This document shows, one piece after another, positions 43,284 through 58,200 of a stretch of DNA of 64,000 bases. Under the pieces are notes generated by a model. That model ran no database searches. It was not told where the DNA came from and was given only the letters and a program-made list of their open reading frames with translations. The DNA is taken from NCBI GenBank assembly GCA_012064415.1, contig SSNU01000051.1, positions 493,021 through 557,020 on the forward strand. Reading direction: 5' to 3'. The DNA is from Gyrodactylus bullatarudis. Lineage: Eukaryota > Platyhelminthes > Monogenea > Gyrodactylidea > Gyrodactylidae. Each line of letters opens with the position of its first letter. Positions within the stretch are counted from its first letter, which is position 1. The position numbers were made by a program, and so were the translations under genes.

Positions 43284-46200
43284 GTGAGTAAACTTAAAAA
43301 TCCAAAAAATCCTTTTTTTTGCCTTTTTGAATTTACATCTTAAAAAGCTTTCTTCTTTGCATTTAATAGATAAAGCATCTAATTCACAATCTCAGAAATA
43401 ATCAAAAATTAATAAAATAGTGATTTTATACCCTAGGCTTAGCACTAAAGATACGACTCCAATTAAAATATCAAAGGGGGCTAACACTTTAAAATCATCA
43501 TGATATTCTGCATTCAATGGTCCATGAACTGAAGCTCAAAACGAGGACTTTCAAAACTTAATTTTATCAGAATCCTAGCTAAAAGGAAAACACTAACTGC
43601 TCAAACTTATTGAAACTTCCCTGTACTCTCCAAAGCAAGAGAATATCATAAGCGAAATGGTCCAAACCAATAGTATTTGAAAAATGATTAAAGAAATTCT
43701 AAATTTTTATCATTTGTAAAAAGTTTTGTTTGCCTTTTTTCCAAAATTTTTCCTGAAAAATGCCTTTTTTTCATTCAAAAAACTGCCTTTTTCTGGTTGC
43801 CCGAGAAATTACCAAAATATCGTCATTTCATTGTTAGTTTTACGAATAGACTCTTTGTTCAAAAAATATTCGCGTCTCTGACTATCCGGAGTAAGCTTTT
43901 TGGTAAAATAGTAAATTCTAACTTTATAATCACCAGGGTTTTTCTATCAGAACAATATAAGAATATCAAATGGTTCCTTTGTTAGGAAGAAATAAATTTC
44001 CTTCCTTCTTGCACTAACAGAAGAAAGTCAGAAATCTATTTATTATACTTGCTCCTTGTCAAAAAGTCATTCCCGGATAAAATACATTCCAGAAACTATG
44101 ATAATTTATTATCTAAACTTTAATTATAATCCAATCTACATTGAATCTGTGTATAAAAATTTGAAAGCAACATCATTTTCTTTCGGATTAGAAAAATTGA
44201 GGTCATGTTGCGCTTATCAGTTTTTGTTGTTGGTATAAACTGTAGTTTAATTCATATACGCATATAATTATTTTTATTCGGTTTTTAAACAGTGAAAAAA
44301 TAACCTATTTTTATTTAAATGAAAAATACACATTTTTCATGCCAAGTTGTGTGTGTAGTTATGAGCTTATCACAAAAAATATTGTATTATTATTGATAAA
44401 TAGTTGATTTAAAGAATACAATATGTGAATATAGAAGTGTATTTTGACAAGATTCATTTTAAAATTATATATAGGAACTATGAAAAGTTGAACTATCTTG
44501 GCGGGAAATCTGAGATTTTGAAATAAAAGAAGGGATATAGACCCAATTTTTATTAGTCGAGTTTTATGTCTAATGTTGATCCCAAATATTATTATTTAAT
44601 CGCCTCAAATCTTCGAAATTGATCAGAATTGAGAATTGTATTTTAGAAATTAAAAAAAGGCCTAATTTTGATCAGATTGAATTTTTCAGAATATTTTTCT
44701 TAATTTTCGCAACTTATTGGTTTATTTCATTTGAAATTCGAAAAATATATTTTTTCCTGACTTTCATAAAAAGAATATCAAGTTTTTTGTGGATTAGTAA
44801 ATTACCATATCTTGATAATTCAACTAACCGGTAGATAGACCCGAACAAACATCCAACCCTTTACACAAATTAAAAACTCGAGTGTAAAACTGATTTCATG
44901 TACACTTGTTAGAATTCTCTACGAAACTAACTTTTCTTTTGTTTTTTTCCAGTTGAATAATGACACAGAATTCGCCATCAAGCTAGCCAATCCCACGACA
45001 ATCATACAAGAGACTCAACTCAAACAGTTTATTCTAACTTCATCCCTAGGACTCGATCAGACTGTGAGCATCTTCAATCTCTTTACTTTCTTTCTCTTAA
45101 TTTTTTTCTTCATTGAATTAACGATAATAATTCACTTGCTACTTGACTATGTTAACCCTTATATAGAAAACAATTCGAGAAAAATAATCTAAGGAACAAC
45201 ATTATAATCAATCTATACCTAACAGCTTCCTGAAGAACTATTTGGTTCTAAAATGATAATTTTCATTAAATTTCTTTATAATAGAACCTTGAAGAGATTC
45301 TAGCTCAGCAGCCTGGCTGCCATAGTCTCGAGGAAGAACACAAAACAAACGAAACCAAAGAGGTCTCTAGCAGCCTGACAAGTTTAGAACTGGAACTGGC
45401 CGAGTACAGAGCGAAAAATCGTAAACTCAAAGTAGAAATGTAAGTCATGAAAATCACTTGTGAGTAGACAATTTTAACTGGCATTTTTTACAAAAAAAAC
45501 CTTTTCAGCAATGAACAATCTGACCTTGTCTCTGAATTACGTCAACAGTTGATCGAAGCACAACGTGAAATTAGTCAGTATAAGCAGGAAACTATTCGAT
45601 TAGGCGATATCGATCGTAAAATTCTCATTTACAAAGATGAAATTGATGCTCTCAAGGAGACTTTGGAAAATTATCAAAAAGTTGAAGAGCAGAATGCTCA
45701 ATTAAGGGAGAAACTAACAGAACTCGATCAATACAAGGTAGGATCTTTATCTTTACATTCATTATTTATGATTGAATCAAATTGAATAAAAATTACTACA
45801 TTTGAATTTTGTATACCTTGCTAAACTGAACGAACTAGTTTGCAACTTGGTATCATCTAACAGCATTGACAACGGACCAAGTATTATATGTTTGAAAATT
45901 CAGGGAACAGAGGTTTGAAGTTGAGTTAGTACTTGTACTCTTGATTGGTTGATCATCGAAGAGGGTAAAGCATAATTTCGATTACTGGGAGGAGGGGGGC
46001 TGTGTGATCCATTTGATGATATGCAATTTATTTCATTCGATCTTAGCATGTTTTCCAGTCAGCAATATTTAATATGTTTTTCGCAGAAAAATTGTCAAGA
46101 ACTTTCAAATGATCTACAGCTAGTGTTAGAACACCAGGAGAAGAATTACCTTCAGATACATTCCGATACAGAAGTTGCGAATAAGCTGCGCCAAAAAGAC

Positions 46201-49200
46201 CGTGAAATATCCCAGACAATTCAGCGCATCTCTGAGCTGGAACACGAGAAAGAGAGAGACACTAAGATCATTCAGAGTCTGCGAGAGGAACTCAACTCAC
46301 TCCGTGATGACCTGATTCGAATGAAGAACCAGAAACTTGAAAATCATTTACACAATAACCCCAGCAATTACGGGGAAATAATGGATCATGAACCAAAGGC
46401 GTGCAATAACAACATTGGCGAGGAAATCTATCAGACAATGTGGCGTCAGCTTGATGTGGAAAACAAAAATCTCCACAAAGAAATCACTAGGTTACGCTCA
46501 GAATTAGAGAATCACAACAGCCCTAATGACAGTCCAGTTGTTGATGAGAAGACTCTGGATAATTTCGAAATTGCTTTTGATAAGGTAATCAATATTTTCA
46601 TAACTCATTTTTATGACTATAAACGTTAAGGTAATACAACTTTTTCGGCTACATTTGCTCATTCAAATCGGCGCCAGTAAATTTTGATAATTGGTCAAAT
46701 TCATGCTTTTAAAGAATTCAGGTTTTTAAAGAATTTTAGAATAACGGGATTTATGGGTATCAGACCAATAAAAACGTCCAAATTAGCAAATCACCCAAAA
46801 AGTTGTTGGGGAAAAAAATTTTGTATTACCCTAATACACATTTTTTTCCTTATAAAGCTTGTTCATTTATAATTATAACGAACATTTCAATTTTTGAGCA
46901 CTCTTGAGAATAGGATCCTATAGTACATGGAGCTTTTAAATACAATTTGTTAATCTCCAAAGTCAAAATTGCATTTGAACTTTTTACTCTTGGTTAAAAC
47001 AGATTTGAGTATTGAGAAAGATCGCTTCATACATACAAACCGCTAATAGAGTAGGCATCATTATTTATGTCAGTAAGTGAACAAAAAACGACTAAAGATC
47101 TGTTAATTTTTCTTGGACAGTATCAGCGATGCATCTAAGGGATTAATACAGCTATAGATTCAAAAACTTAAAATATCGACTTTTGTCGGGATTTTATCTC
47201 GCTTGTAAAAAGAGATTACTCGAAACTCTGAATATCTTAATAAAAATGTCTTATGGGAAAAAAAGCGGTCAGCCTTTTGTATTTTGGTTAGACACTACAT
47301 TAGAGTTATTACTCGATGGCTCTATACTGTCTATGGTGATTAGCCACAGAATTTGAATCTAACTTGAACAAATAAAGCCTTGATTGATTTTCTCTATACT
47401 CTATCAATTCAACACCCATTTTTGTTTGACTAACCAAAATTTACTTTGGGCATTTTTCCAATAAATCAGGGTTCATTCAGGGAAGAGTGAATCTCACCTC
47501 TAACCTCTTCTTGGTTAATCTGAAATCTCAGCCATAAAGGAAGCCATGGGAAAGAGATGATTGAATTCGTATCGCTTTTTCTTCTAGTCCAACTTTTATC
47601 TTGATCTATTTACAACGTGTGCAATCGTTCACGTGCAATAATGGCGAGACAAATGAATTTTTAGAGTTTATTGTGAATCCATGATCTTTACAAAAATCTC
47701 AATTCTTTCATCAAGAAGTCGAATAGGATGAAAATATTCTAAAATTCACATTATAATGTGTCCCACTTTTACCAATTGATAATATCCTCGAATAACTCCC
47801 TCTAAACTCTTTCGATTTAAAAACAGGATTTCAACATGAACCAAGTTCAAAATGTCAAAGACTCAAATGCAGCCTACTTCATAGCCAATGTTGTACAAAG
47901 TTACAGGGACCTCTTGAAAAAGAATTGTCACCTTGAAGTGGAAAACCAACGATATTGCCAGAATCTAGCCACACTCAATTCCATTAAAGATAGCTTCAAC
48001 AACTCGTCCCTGTCTCTGGCCAAGGTTAGTCTTTAACCTTTAATTTTAGTTTTTTAATGCCTAAAGCAATCATGACTACACTTTTTGAATTCCAATGGGT
48101 TTGCTGAATGTAAAACTGTGATAATCAAAGAAAAAAAGTAGATAATCTTTTAAATCTGACTCGCAATTCACAATTATTTGAACTTTTAAAAATTTAGATT
48201 CAATTTTATCTATAAGAATTGAACACACTTGCTCGAGCTAAAAAAATGCCTTAAGAATGAAAGCAGAGCTCTAATAGGTATTGATATAGTTAGACTTTCT
48301 TATAAGATTAGTCTTTAACCTTTAATTTTAGTTTTTTAATGCCTAAAGCAATCATGACTACACTTTTTGAATTCCAATGGGTATGCTGAATGTAAAACCG
48401 TGATAATCAAAGAAATAAAGTAAATAAATATTGACAGGAATTAGAGGATCGCTCTTCTCCAAAAAACTGAATGATTATCTGGGAATTTGAAATACTTTAA
48501 TCCTTTCAATCTGACCTGAAATCCACAATTATTCGAACCTTCAAAAATCTAGATGACATGAAGATGAGAATTTGCTCTTTTTACCAAAAACTCGATATTT
48601 TTCTCCGGATTCACAGAAAAAGTTCGAAGCAGTTAAGTAATGATATTTGGGATCAACATTGAACAGAGAATTCGAATTCACCAGCAGAAGTTCACTGAAG
48701 TTCGTCATTACTGTGGGAAATCGAACCATTTGCATTTTTCGATTATCACGAGGATAAATTATCCAAAATCTGGAAGTTTAACTTTTTCTCGGAAACAGTT
48801 AGATCTTCGCTATCTCTATGGTCAAATATCAGTACTTGACTGCTTCGAATCATCGAAATCGATAAAAATTTTGGGTTTAAAAGTTGAAAAAGTGGAAATT
48901 TGGTGCTTTTTCAAAATTCTGTTCTAATATTGGTCAGATTGAATATTTTTCGGAATTTTTTCGATTATTCACATCTTATTAGCTCATTCCGTTTCAGAAT
49001 TCAAAAAAATTTTCTTTTCTGTGAATCCGGAGAAAAATACTTATAAATTTAGTAAATTCTCATCTTCATGTCAATTATAATTATAAGAATCGAACACACT
49101 TGCTCGAGCTAAAAAAATGCCTCAAGAATGAAAGCAGAGCTCTCATAGGTATTAATAAAACTATGAATATAAAGTTGATTGAAATGAAGTTGGAAATCTA

Positions 49201-52200
49201 TGTTTTTTACAGAAATCTCGATGTTTTCATCAAGAATTCGAATTTGTTAAAGATTTTCTGGAATCCTACTCATGCTGCCCACTTTTACCATTTGAAGAAA
49301 AGGTTGAGCATAAGATCAGATTCAGTTGAAATGATTTTCTTGTCTAATCTCGATCCTGATAAACCTCTTTTAAGCAACCTTCAACTTTCAAATCGACAAA
49401 AATTTTCAGCTCAAAGTCCGAAAAAAGGGGATTTTGGCGCCAAATCGAAATTTGAAAAATGGCCATATTTTTCCTAAAAATAATTTTTTTTCTTCAACTG
49501 GTAAAAGCGGGTAACATGAGTAGGATTCCAAAAAATCTTTAAAAAATTCGAATTCTTGATGAAAATATCGAGATTTCTGTAAAGATCATAGATTCCCAAC
49601 TTCATTTCAATTAGCTTTAGTCAGACTTTCTCATAATATTTCAGTGTGAAAATACCATCATCTTCATCAGGTTATGTTATGGACGATATTTCGATACATT
49701 AGAAGAGACGTTGACGAATTGAGTCAGCCATTTCCCAAAATAACACATAATAAAAGGTGCAAAGAAGCCTGACGTTGTCAGTGGATCTATAATTTTATCA
49801 GCGTCTCCTTTAATATTGTAAAAATTAATTAATTTAATATATAAAAATTTTCCATAAAGACTTGTGACAATGATCTCAACGAAACTTGTTTTAAACTGCG
49901 ATTGGGTTTTGGAGTTGAGTACCCTAATGTGATAAAGTACCTAGAAATATATAAATCCTATTTGATTACACAATACATTTTTAATTATCTCTCGAGGGTA
50001 GGCCTTTTTTCTTCTCTGTGAGGTCAACTTATCCAGAGAAATACTTTCACTTTACGTTAGAACTAAAGAAATACCACACAGGTATTTTTTAATTAATATA
50101 TATTTATCTGTACTAAAAAGTTTTTCAACTGCAATATATAAGCTCATAATTTGCAGGTGTTTTTATCTCAGCTAAGAATTTTGAATTTGAACTCTTTAAA
50201 ATTAAACCTAATTAGTCCTATAGTAGTATTTTTGCTACTCACTCGCCACTAGGAATAGATTGCAGGAATTCATCTTTAGTAATTACAAAATGCTTAGCCT
50301 TGCAAGTTATTCTAGAGTGTAAGATATTTCGAGATATGTTCAGATTTTTTGGTTCATGATTGTAAACCATGTAAATGATCAATTGATTTTCCCCACAGTC
50401 TCCAAGTAATATGTTATCATTGGTGAAACTAGTGAGTCGAGAAAGGCTGGAATGCAAACCAAATAATTTTCACTCTTTCTTACTCGGTAACCAAATTTCT
50501 TCACACTGACCATGTCTTAAACCCATGTCAAATGAATATCGATATAAAGTTGATTTGTTCCATCTTAATTTCAGCTTGAAAATGAAAGGGACGAACTGAA
50601 ACTGAAGAATCTTGAACTATCGGCTAGAATTCAAGTCCTTATGAATTCAGAAGATGAAGGCAACAGTTCCGATGATTGTCAGTCTCAAATGGAGGATAAA
50701 AATTGTGGTGAGTTTTTTACGAAATCTCCCAACACTTGATCCATTAGTAGAATTTCCTATCTTAACAGTCAAAAAAGTTTTTCGCTTGCTACCTGACCAA
50801 TGTTGTCCTCTGGCTTGTATTGGTCTATCTGTAGCAAATAAAAGAGGAGAAAAGGGTGTAGTTTTCTCAAAAAAACATTTAGATTATACTGATAAAAATA
50901 GTTTAGACTCACACAATATATCGAATAGGCGTCGTATTCTTCTTTTGGCAGGAGATTTTTCAAAAAAACTTGAGATACTCAAAACCTTGTGTGCCCAATC
51001 AAAACATTAAACCAATCAGATTTCTTATCAACTTTAATCAGTCAATTCTAACCAACGATTTCCAATATTTATATCCGTCTTACAACTCCCTGAAGAACTA
51101 TTTGGTTCAAAACAATGGTGAAAAAAGTTTAATTTTGATTGATCTTCACTCACATTCAATAAATTCAAACGTACTTTCTTTCTGGAAACTTTGTTCTGAG
51201 TCAATCTAATTTTCCCAGAGTATTACAAAGCATTTACAGTTTAATAGTAGAGTGGGGGGTCCTTTCAACTATACTTCTTCCCTCCTTTAGTAAAAGAAAA
51301 AAGAGCACTTTTTAGTTGCTTAGCCCTTATAAGTCCCAGAGAAATTTTTTTTCGTGATTCGCATTCAATCTTTTGTCAATCTTATGGTTTGTGAATACGC
51401 TGATTACGAATCTACAGCTTTTTTATGTAAGCATGTTTGGTTCAGAACTTATCGATCAAAAATTTGATCAATTTTTGATCCAAAAACAGGTTATCTTTGT
51501 AGGTTTAGCAGATAGAATTCAGGCGATTGCATATTTATATAAACAAAGTATTTTCTGAGGCTTGAAGGAATAATAATGAGTTGTTAAAATGACATGTGAT
51601 AGAACTATGACTGTGGGAACTTAAGGGTTAAAAGCTACCCGCCTCTCGCTTTGTCATCTCAAAAGGTATTCGTCAAACTTGAATTCTTACACAGGTTTCA
51701 ATTTTTTAATTAACGCCTAGTTGTAGTTAGAAATCGTATAAGCAAGTATCAATTCCATAACTATTAAACTCATGTTTGCAGATTTAGACGTGTTTCTATA
51801 GTGTACTGACGAGTCCTAACAAGGACAAAACGCGTCTACATCTGCCACCTTGAGTATTTAATATTATTTGACTCTTGCTTATCCGAATTCTAACATCTAG
51901 GGGTGAAAAGACAAGTTAGATTTCATATGGACGCTGTAATTACCAGTGACCACACTTTGCTAGTAGGTTTAATGTCTAAAAATAAACACTCTGTAATTTC
52001 TACATTGTGATTTAAAAAATAAAAAAAATTTTGACATTTAGTTAATGAACCAAATGTTGAGGACTCCCGAGAACTCAAGACAGATCCTATCTCCAGCTCA
52101 AGTATTCGAATGAGCTTGATGCTTCGGAAAAAGAACCTATCCAAGGGTCAACTAAAGGGTGAAATTTTGCGACTATCTTCTGAGATTCGACGCCTCAACA

Positions 52201-55200
52201 TTCTACTAGAAGGCTCAAAAAGTCGCCAGGAAAGCCTTAGTAAAAAACTGGTCCACTTGGAAATTGCCAATGAGAAGTTGACAAAGTGAGCACGATTTCA
52301 TACTTGACTATTTTTTTCTGTTAATTTTCATTTAGCCTTAGCATGTACTTTTTGTCAGTTTGTCAATGAATAACTTGACACACAAAAAACCTGTGACATG
52401 ATTCAAAATTTTCTTCTATACTTTTGGATAATTATTTTCCCTTAGAAACGATAAATTGAATTCATAGCAGTTGTCTAATCCCAAAACCCACAATAACACC
52501 TTCTCAGTATTTCTCCAGTTTAGATTCCTTTAATTTGTTTCTGACCTGTCATATTTCGGTACGATTACTATACATCAGCTTGAAATGTGTAATTTAGTAA
52601 TGGGGTTTTCTTGGAACAACTGTTATCTAATATATATAAGAGAGTTTTCTATTGGACTTAAACTTTGGAAAATTTTGGATTAATGGGAGAATTCTATTAA
52701 GAAACTCTTTTGTCGTATTTGGGATTGTATAACCAAGATAGTTTCAAATTTTAAAAAATTCTACGAAAAGAAGTTAAAACAATATTGAGCCTTGAAATTA
52801 TCCTTTCTGTCTATGAAACATTCAAGGCCTGTACGCTAGTAAAAATATAGACCAATGAACTTTGGAAAATTATTTACAAAATCTATTTCGAGAAGTGTCT
52901 GATACTCAAATGTATGCCTGATTTACATAAATATTAAGCCTTCAACCTGACCTCTCTTTAAGCCCAAGTGGCTATATAGGTAACCCTCTCAAGGCATAAA
53001 GAATCTAAAAAATAGCCTGAATCTATGACTTGAGATATAGGTCGTCTAGTAGAGAATTACCAAATAGATGTACCATAGGTTTTTAGGATTTTTCAATAGG
53101 TCATCTGATTGGTTTTAACGTTTATTAAATTTTGAATGGTTTTTTTCAGATCTCTACAAAAACTAATAAATAAATCTGCCTAATCTGTTCATTTGTTTAT
53201 ATATATTATACCGTGTATTATTAGATTTGGAGGGAACTTTTAAATTCGAAAGAATACATTTGACATTTTTCTCACAGAAAAAAAAGTATTTCCATTCTTT
53301 ATTATAATAAAACAAAAAAACAAACAAAAGAAGAAATACATTAAAGTACTAAACTATACTGTACAGTTTGAAAAAAATTTTAGATTCAAGGTACACACAC
53401 ATGATACGTGGTGATTGACCGTAGTTCTTCTTCTTTTTCCACGTAAATTCAAACAAGGTTAAATTTCAAGAGTTTGATTTTTCTATTAAGCGTACTGTCT
53501 GGATAAAAATATATGGTATAGATTGACAAGGATCTCAGAAAAAGCTTACCAATTCCATACGCCTCTGTCAACATCAGTGAAGAGAGAATTCTCTAGAAAC
53601 TATTGGGTGACAAGTAGAACATTCCCTACCCTTTTCCAGATGAAGTTCGTATTAAAGACCATTCTGTTAAAACTTGATCATGATAGTGTTTCTCAAGACA
53701 AATATTTCATGCAAGAGAGCTTTTGCACGAAAACGATTTGAAAACTGTTCATTCATCTGAAAAAAATGATTGGTTAAACCAGTTTGGCTGATGAAAAAAC
53801 CATGTTAAGGGACATATGAAGAGTTGGATAGCGTATTTTGTTTATTCAAAAAGATGTTATAGCCAATATTGGATAAATTTTTCTGGGTAATCTGATACAT
53901 TTAATAATTTATGTAACCTTGATTTGTTTACAAAATATGCCAGTTTTTGAAGAGTCAATTTCCTTCAAGTGCTTCATTGTATTACACTCCTTTGGGTCGT
54001 TTTTTGAAATTGCAATTGATAAAAGTGATGAATAAATCTATGTACATTGTCCAAATTATGAGTGTTTATAATGATCAAGACCAGAGTCCGTCTGAAATAC
54101 ACAATATATAAATGTTCTTGATTTATAAGGGGAATTATTCAGTCAAATCTAAATCAGAGTAAAGAAGATATACATTAGGGCAATAAAAAATTTTATTTTC
54201 CCCGAACAATGTTTTATGCCTTGATCAAAAATTGACGTTTTAAATTAAAAACAAATTTTTGAAAGTCAAAATGAAAATTTTTCATGTTCTGATATACAGA
54301 TATCCCATTTCCCTAAAATTTCCCTAATTTCCTTTCAACTCAATTTTTACTATAAACCCTTTCTTATTCAAAATGTTGCAAAAACTATTCAAAAACCTCA
54401 ATTTTTTCCTTTCTCGTAGTAAAATTCATTGAGAAAATCTTGGCGCCTGTTCAAAATTTGTCATTTTTAATCGAGATTTTGTATACCAGAACAAAGTCGA
54501 AAATGTATGGTTTATAGGAAAAAATGCTTAGTTTTCGATAATCTTCAAAATGAGATTAAGGCTAGGAAAAGTTTAAAAATTTGGCCTACTCTAATATAAA
54601 TAGAGTTTAGTTCTTAGATTATTGATTTTAGATCCAAGAGACGAAATTTAATGTCTCAAGATCTAAACTGGTCAAGAGTAGAAAATGAAATGTATTGGCC
54701 GGAAAAACGGAAACTTACTTACTTATCAATTAAATTGTATTTAGAATAAGACAAAGTGTAAAATAAATAATATTTTTACTACCAACTGTATGCGAAGGCA
54801 CGCATGTTTCTGTAGATGTTGTAGAACTAGGAAGGAGGGGGAGGGAAAATGAAACATGATCCAATTATGACTCATCTTCCTTTTTTACCTTCAAGAGACC
54901 TTGGGAAGAAGTGGCATGTGGGAAAAAATTATTTAAAAAACAAAAGTAAAAAAGAAGAAACCTTATTTGTATTCTTACAACTACAATCTCTAATCACCCT
55001 CTCTTACCTGGCATAAAAAGGGTTTTACACTCTTCTTCTAATTATTCCCATTGTATATACCTTGATATTTATACATGCATGGGAATTATTCTCTAAAATG
55101 CAAATTTTACAATATGAGATAAAATCTGTGATCTTCAAAAGTAGCTTTTTCTTGATACAATTCGTGACACTCAATGAATAGATCTCAATTTGACTAGTGT

Positions 55201-58200
55201 AAATGACTAAGCATTTAGAAATTATATATTGAGTAGTTTTAAACGATCATCTAATAATTTTCTGAGCCAAGAATACAGGTGTCCCTTGACTGAATTGAGT
55301 AACTTAAAGCTTTAGTTTAGACTGAAATTTATTTAGTGAATCCTGAAAAAATTTGTTTCTCACATTGAAAAAAACTCTTGAATCTTCTTGAACATTTTTA
55401 CAGAAATCTAAAAATGATGAATGAAGATAACGCTCGCGTTGAAGAAGAGCTCCGACACAACTACGGTGATGAAATGGAAAAAACCCGTGAGAGAATCGTC
55501 ACTTTGGAGAAGGAACTCGATCAGGCCAAGAGTCAAGTGAGTCACTTAACCCGCTCAGAATTCCAATCTACATACAAATCTTAACTTTAGAATCGAGAGC
55601 TAACCAACCTAAAGGATGAACTCAACAAGGAGTTGATGACTTGCCAGTTGGAGATGGTCAAGAACCGCCAAGATGACGAAGGCAAATTCATCCTTCTTAA
55701 ACGGGAATATGAACAGCTAAAGAGTTATCACGATCAGGTATTGCACGATGTAAGCATTGATTCAAAAACGAATATTTCTCAGTAACAAAATCAATCAGTA
55801 TTGATAATATGAAAAAACTGACTTACCGCTAAGAAACAACATGTAAAAAGGGATTTTGTGTTGATTGAACAAGTGAAATACTCCCCTGTCCAATTTTTAA
55901 GTCAAATATGCTTAACTTTTCTCTAATTTGGGTACAGTTTTTTAATCTCACTTTTGCCGTTGCTATCTTGGCAAATCTAGCTTTCGTCAATTTTACCAAA
56001 TTACATTGATTTATCCCGTATAATATATTAAAGCTAATTGATATGAAGTTGGGAATCTATGATCTTTACAGAAATCTCGATATTTTCATCAAGAATTCGA
56101 ATTTTTTAAAGATTTTTTGGAATCCTACTCATGTTACCCGCTTTTACCAGTTGAAGAAAAAAAATTATTTTTTAGGAAAAATATGGCCATTTTTCAAATT
56201 TCGATTTGGCGCCAAAATCCCATTTTTTCGGACTTTGAGCTGAAAATTTTTTGTTGATTTGACAGTTGAAGGTTGCTCAAAAGAGGTTTTTCAGGATCCA
56301 GATTAGACAAGAAAATCAATTCAACTGAATCTGATCTTATGCTCAACCTTAGTATTGTTTGGGAGCTGAAAATCGTTTTTTTGATCATTTTCACTACTGA
56401 GAATCAATGAAATTTCGATAATTCAAAATCTCTCGAAAATGGGGTAACTGTCAGTAATTTGACGGTGCTAATTAGCTTTTTTGTCCGATCTTGATCCTGA
56501 AAAACGCTCAACCTCCAACTTTCAAATCAATAAAAATTCTCGGTTCAAAGTCCGAAAAAATGGGATCCTGGCGCCAAATCAAAATTTGAAAAATGACCAT
56601 ATTTTTCATAAAAATAATTTTTTTCAGAATTTTTTCTTCAAATGGTAAAAGTGGGCAGCATGAGTAGGATTCCAGAAAATCTTCAACAAATTCGAATTCT
56701 TGATGAAAACATCGAGATTTCTGTAAAAAACATAGATTTCCAACTTCATTTCAACCAACTTTATATAGTGATATTGCCATTTAACAAATTAAATATTTCC
56801 TGTAGATTTCACAGAAGTAAAATAATACCAAGTTTTTGTACCATCAAGTAAAATGAGATCTTTAATGAGATATTAAATTAATTCGGAATATTTTTTCAGA
56901 GTAAAAACGTCACTGAAGAAGATAATTGACTATTTCAGTAACGTATCAGAGACGTATCATGCAAGGTTCTTCTCGAAGCATAATATTGATCTATTTATTT
57001 CAGGAGCATATGAAATCGAAAAAAAACAGTTCAAACGGATTCAGCACGATCAGACCATCTGTCTAGATTTGGTCTCTGATTTCTAAATTTCTGTACAATT
57101 AAGCTGTAAAATATTCTCTCTCAGATTAACTTACTTAATTAAGATTCTCTTCCTGATGATTCGAAACTGAGATAGGTAAATTTTTTTATCTGTATAACTC
57201 TCCCCAGATTGAGTTATGAAAATTCAAAATTGAAATTGTCCATCTACTAAGAAATCTAATAAGAAATCATCAAGGAGTATTTATGAAACTATCCCAGATG
57301 ATTCATCAAGCGAATTCTTTTCCAAAATTGGCAAGAAAAACGCCCAAATATTGTAGAGTAGTTATTTTCTGTATGGGTGGGGATCATATCCTCTTTAATA
57401 ATAATACTAATAATACGTCCCATATTCACAGTGTGTACTTTCTCTTCTCTTCTCCAAGAATATACGAGAATAATTCATATCATTTGAAATTATTATCATA
57501 ATTTTACTATAAATACAGATGACTCATACATACTCATAGATCTCTGCTCATAGTTGGATAATAATATTGTTTGAAATACATATCTTCTCAAACATTTTTA
57601 CTCTATACAATTCATATATTTATTGATCAAATTGATGTATGACTCAAATTCTTAAAAACTAGAGAATTTAAAAAAAAGGAAAAAGGAACAATGTCCATTA
57701 GGAGTAGATTTTGAGAATTGAATTTTGATAATTTTGAAACGCCCGACCGTGAGAGTTATTCAATATTTCGAATTTTTGTTTAAATTTTTGAAAAAAGTTA
57801 TTCCCAAAGTAGTGACATAGTAGGGCCAAAGTTTCATTTTTAGGCTTTCAATAGCAAGCAAACTGACTGTTATTCTGAGAAGTTTTAGGTTCTTGTTTGT
57901 TTTTTTCATATTTTTATTACATAAATAATTCTAACAAAACATAAATAAAGAAAGCAAGACCTTTTGTAGAAAAATATTGGGACAAAATGAGAATTGATAA
58001 ATTTTCCGCTCTATTCAAGTTAAAGGAAAATTTTTAAACTCTATCATGTCATTACTCTTCGTCAAGTATACCAAGTGATGGACCAATCATAGAGAAGATA
58101 TCAATACCCTCCCCCATTTTCAATTTTTTTGCCAATTGATTATTCATATTGACTAAAATTTCACGTCAAGCACAAACATTATAAAAAAACCCTGAAGTAC

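Noticed and set aside
49100..49477. 125-residue frame on the + strand
   Set aside because: It reads into the family B foldback; equivalent frames appear in the other copies of that repeat.
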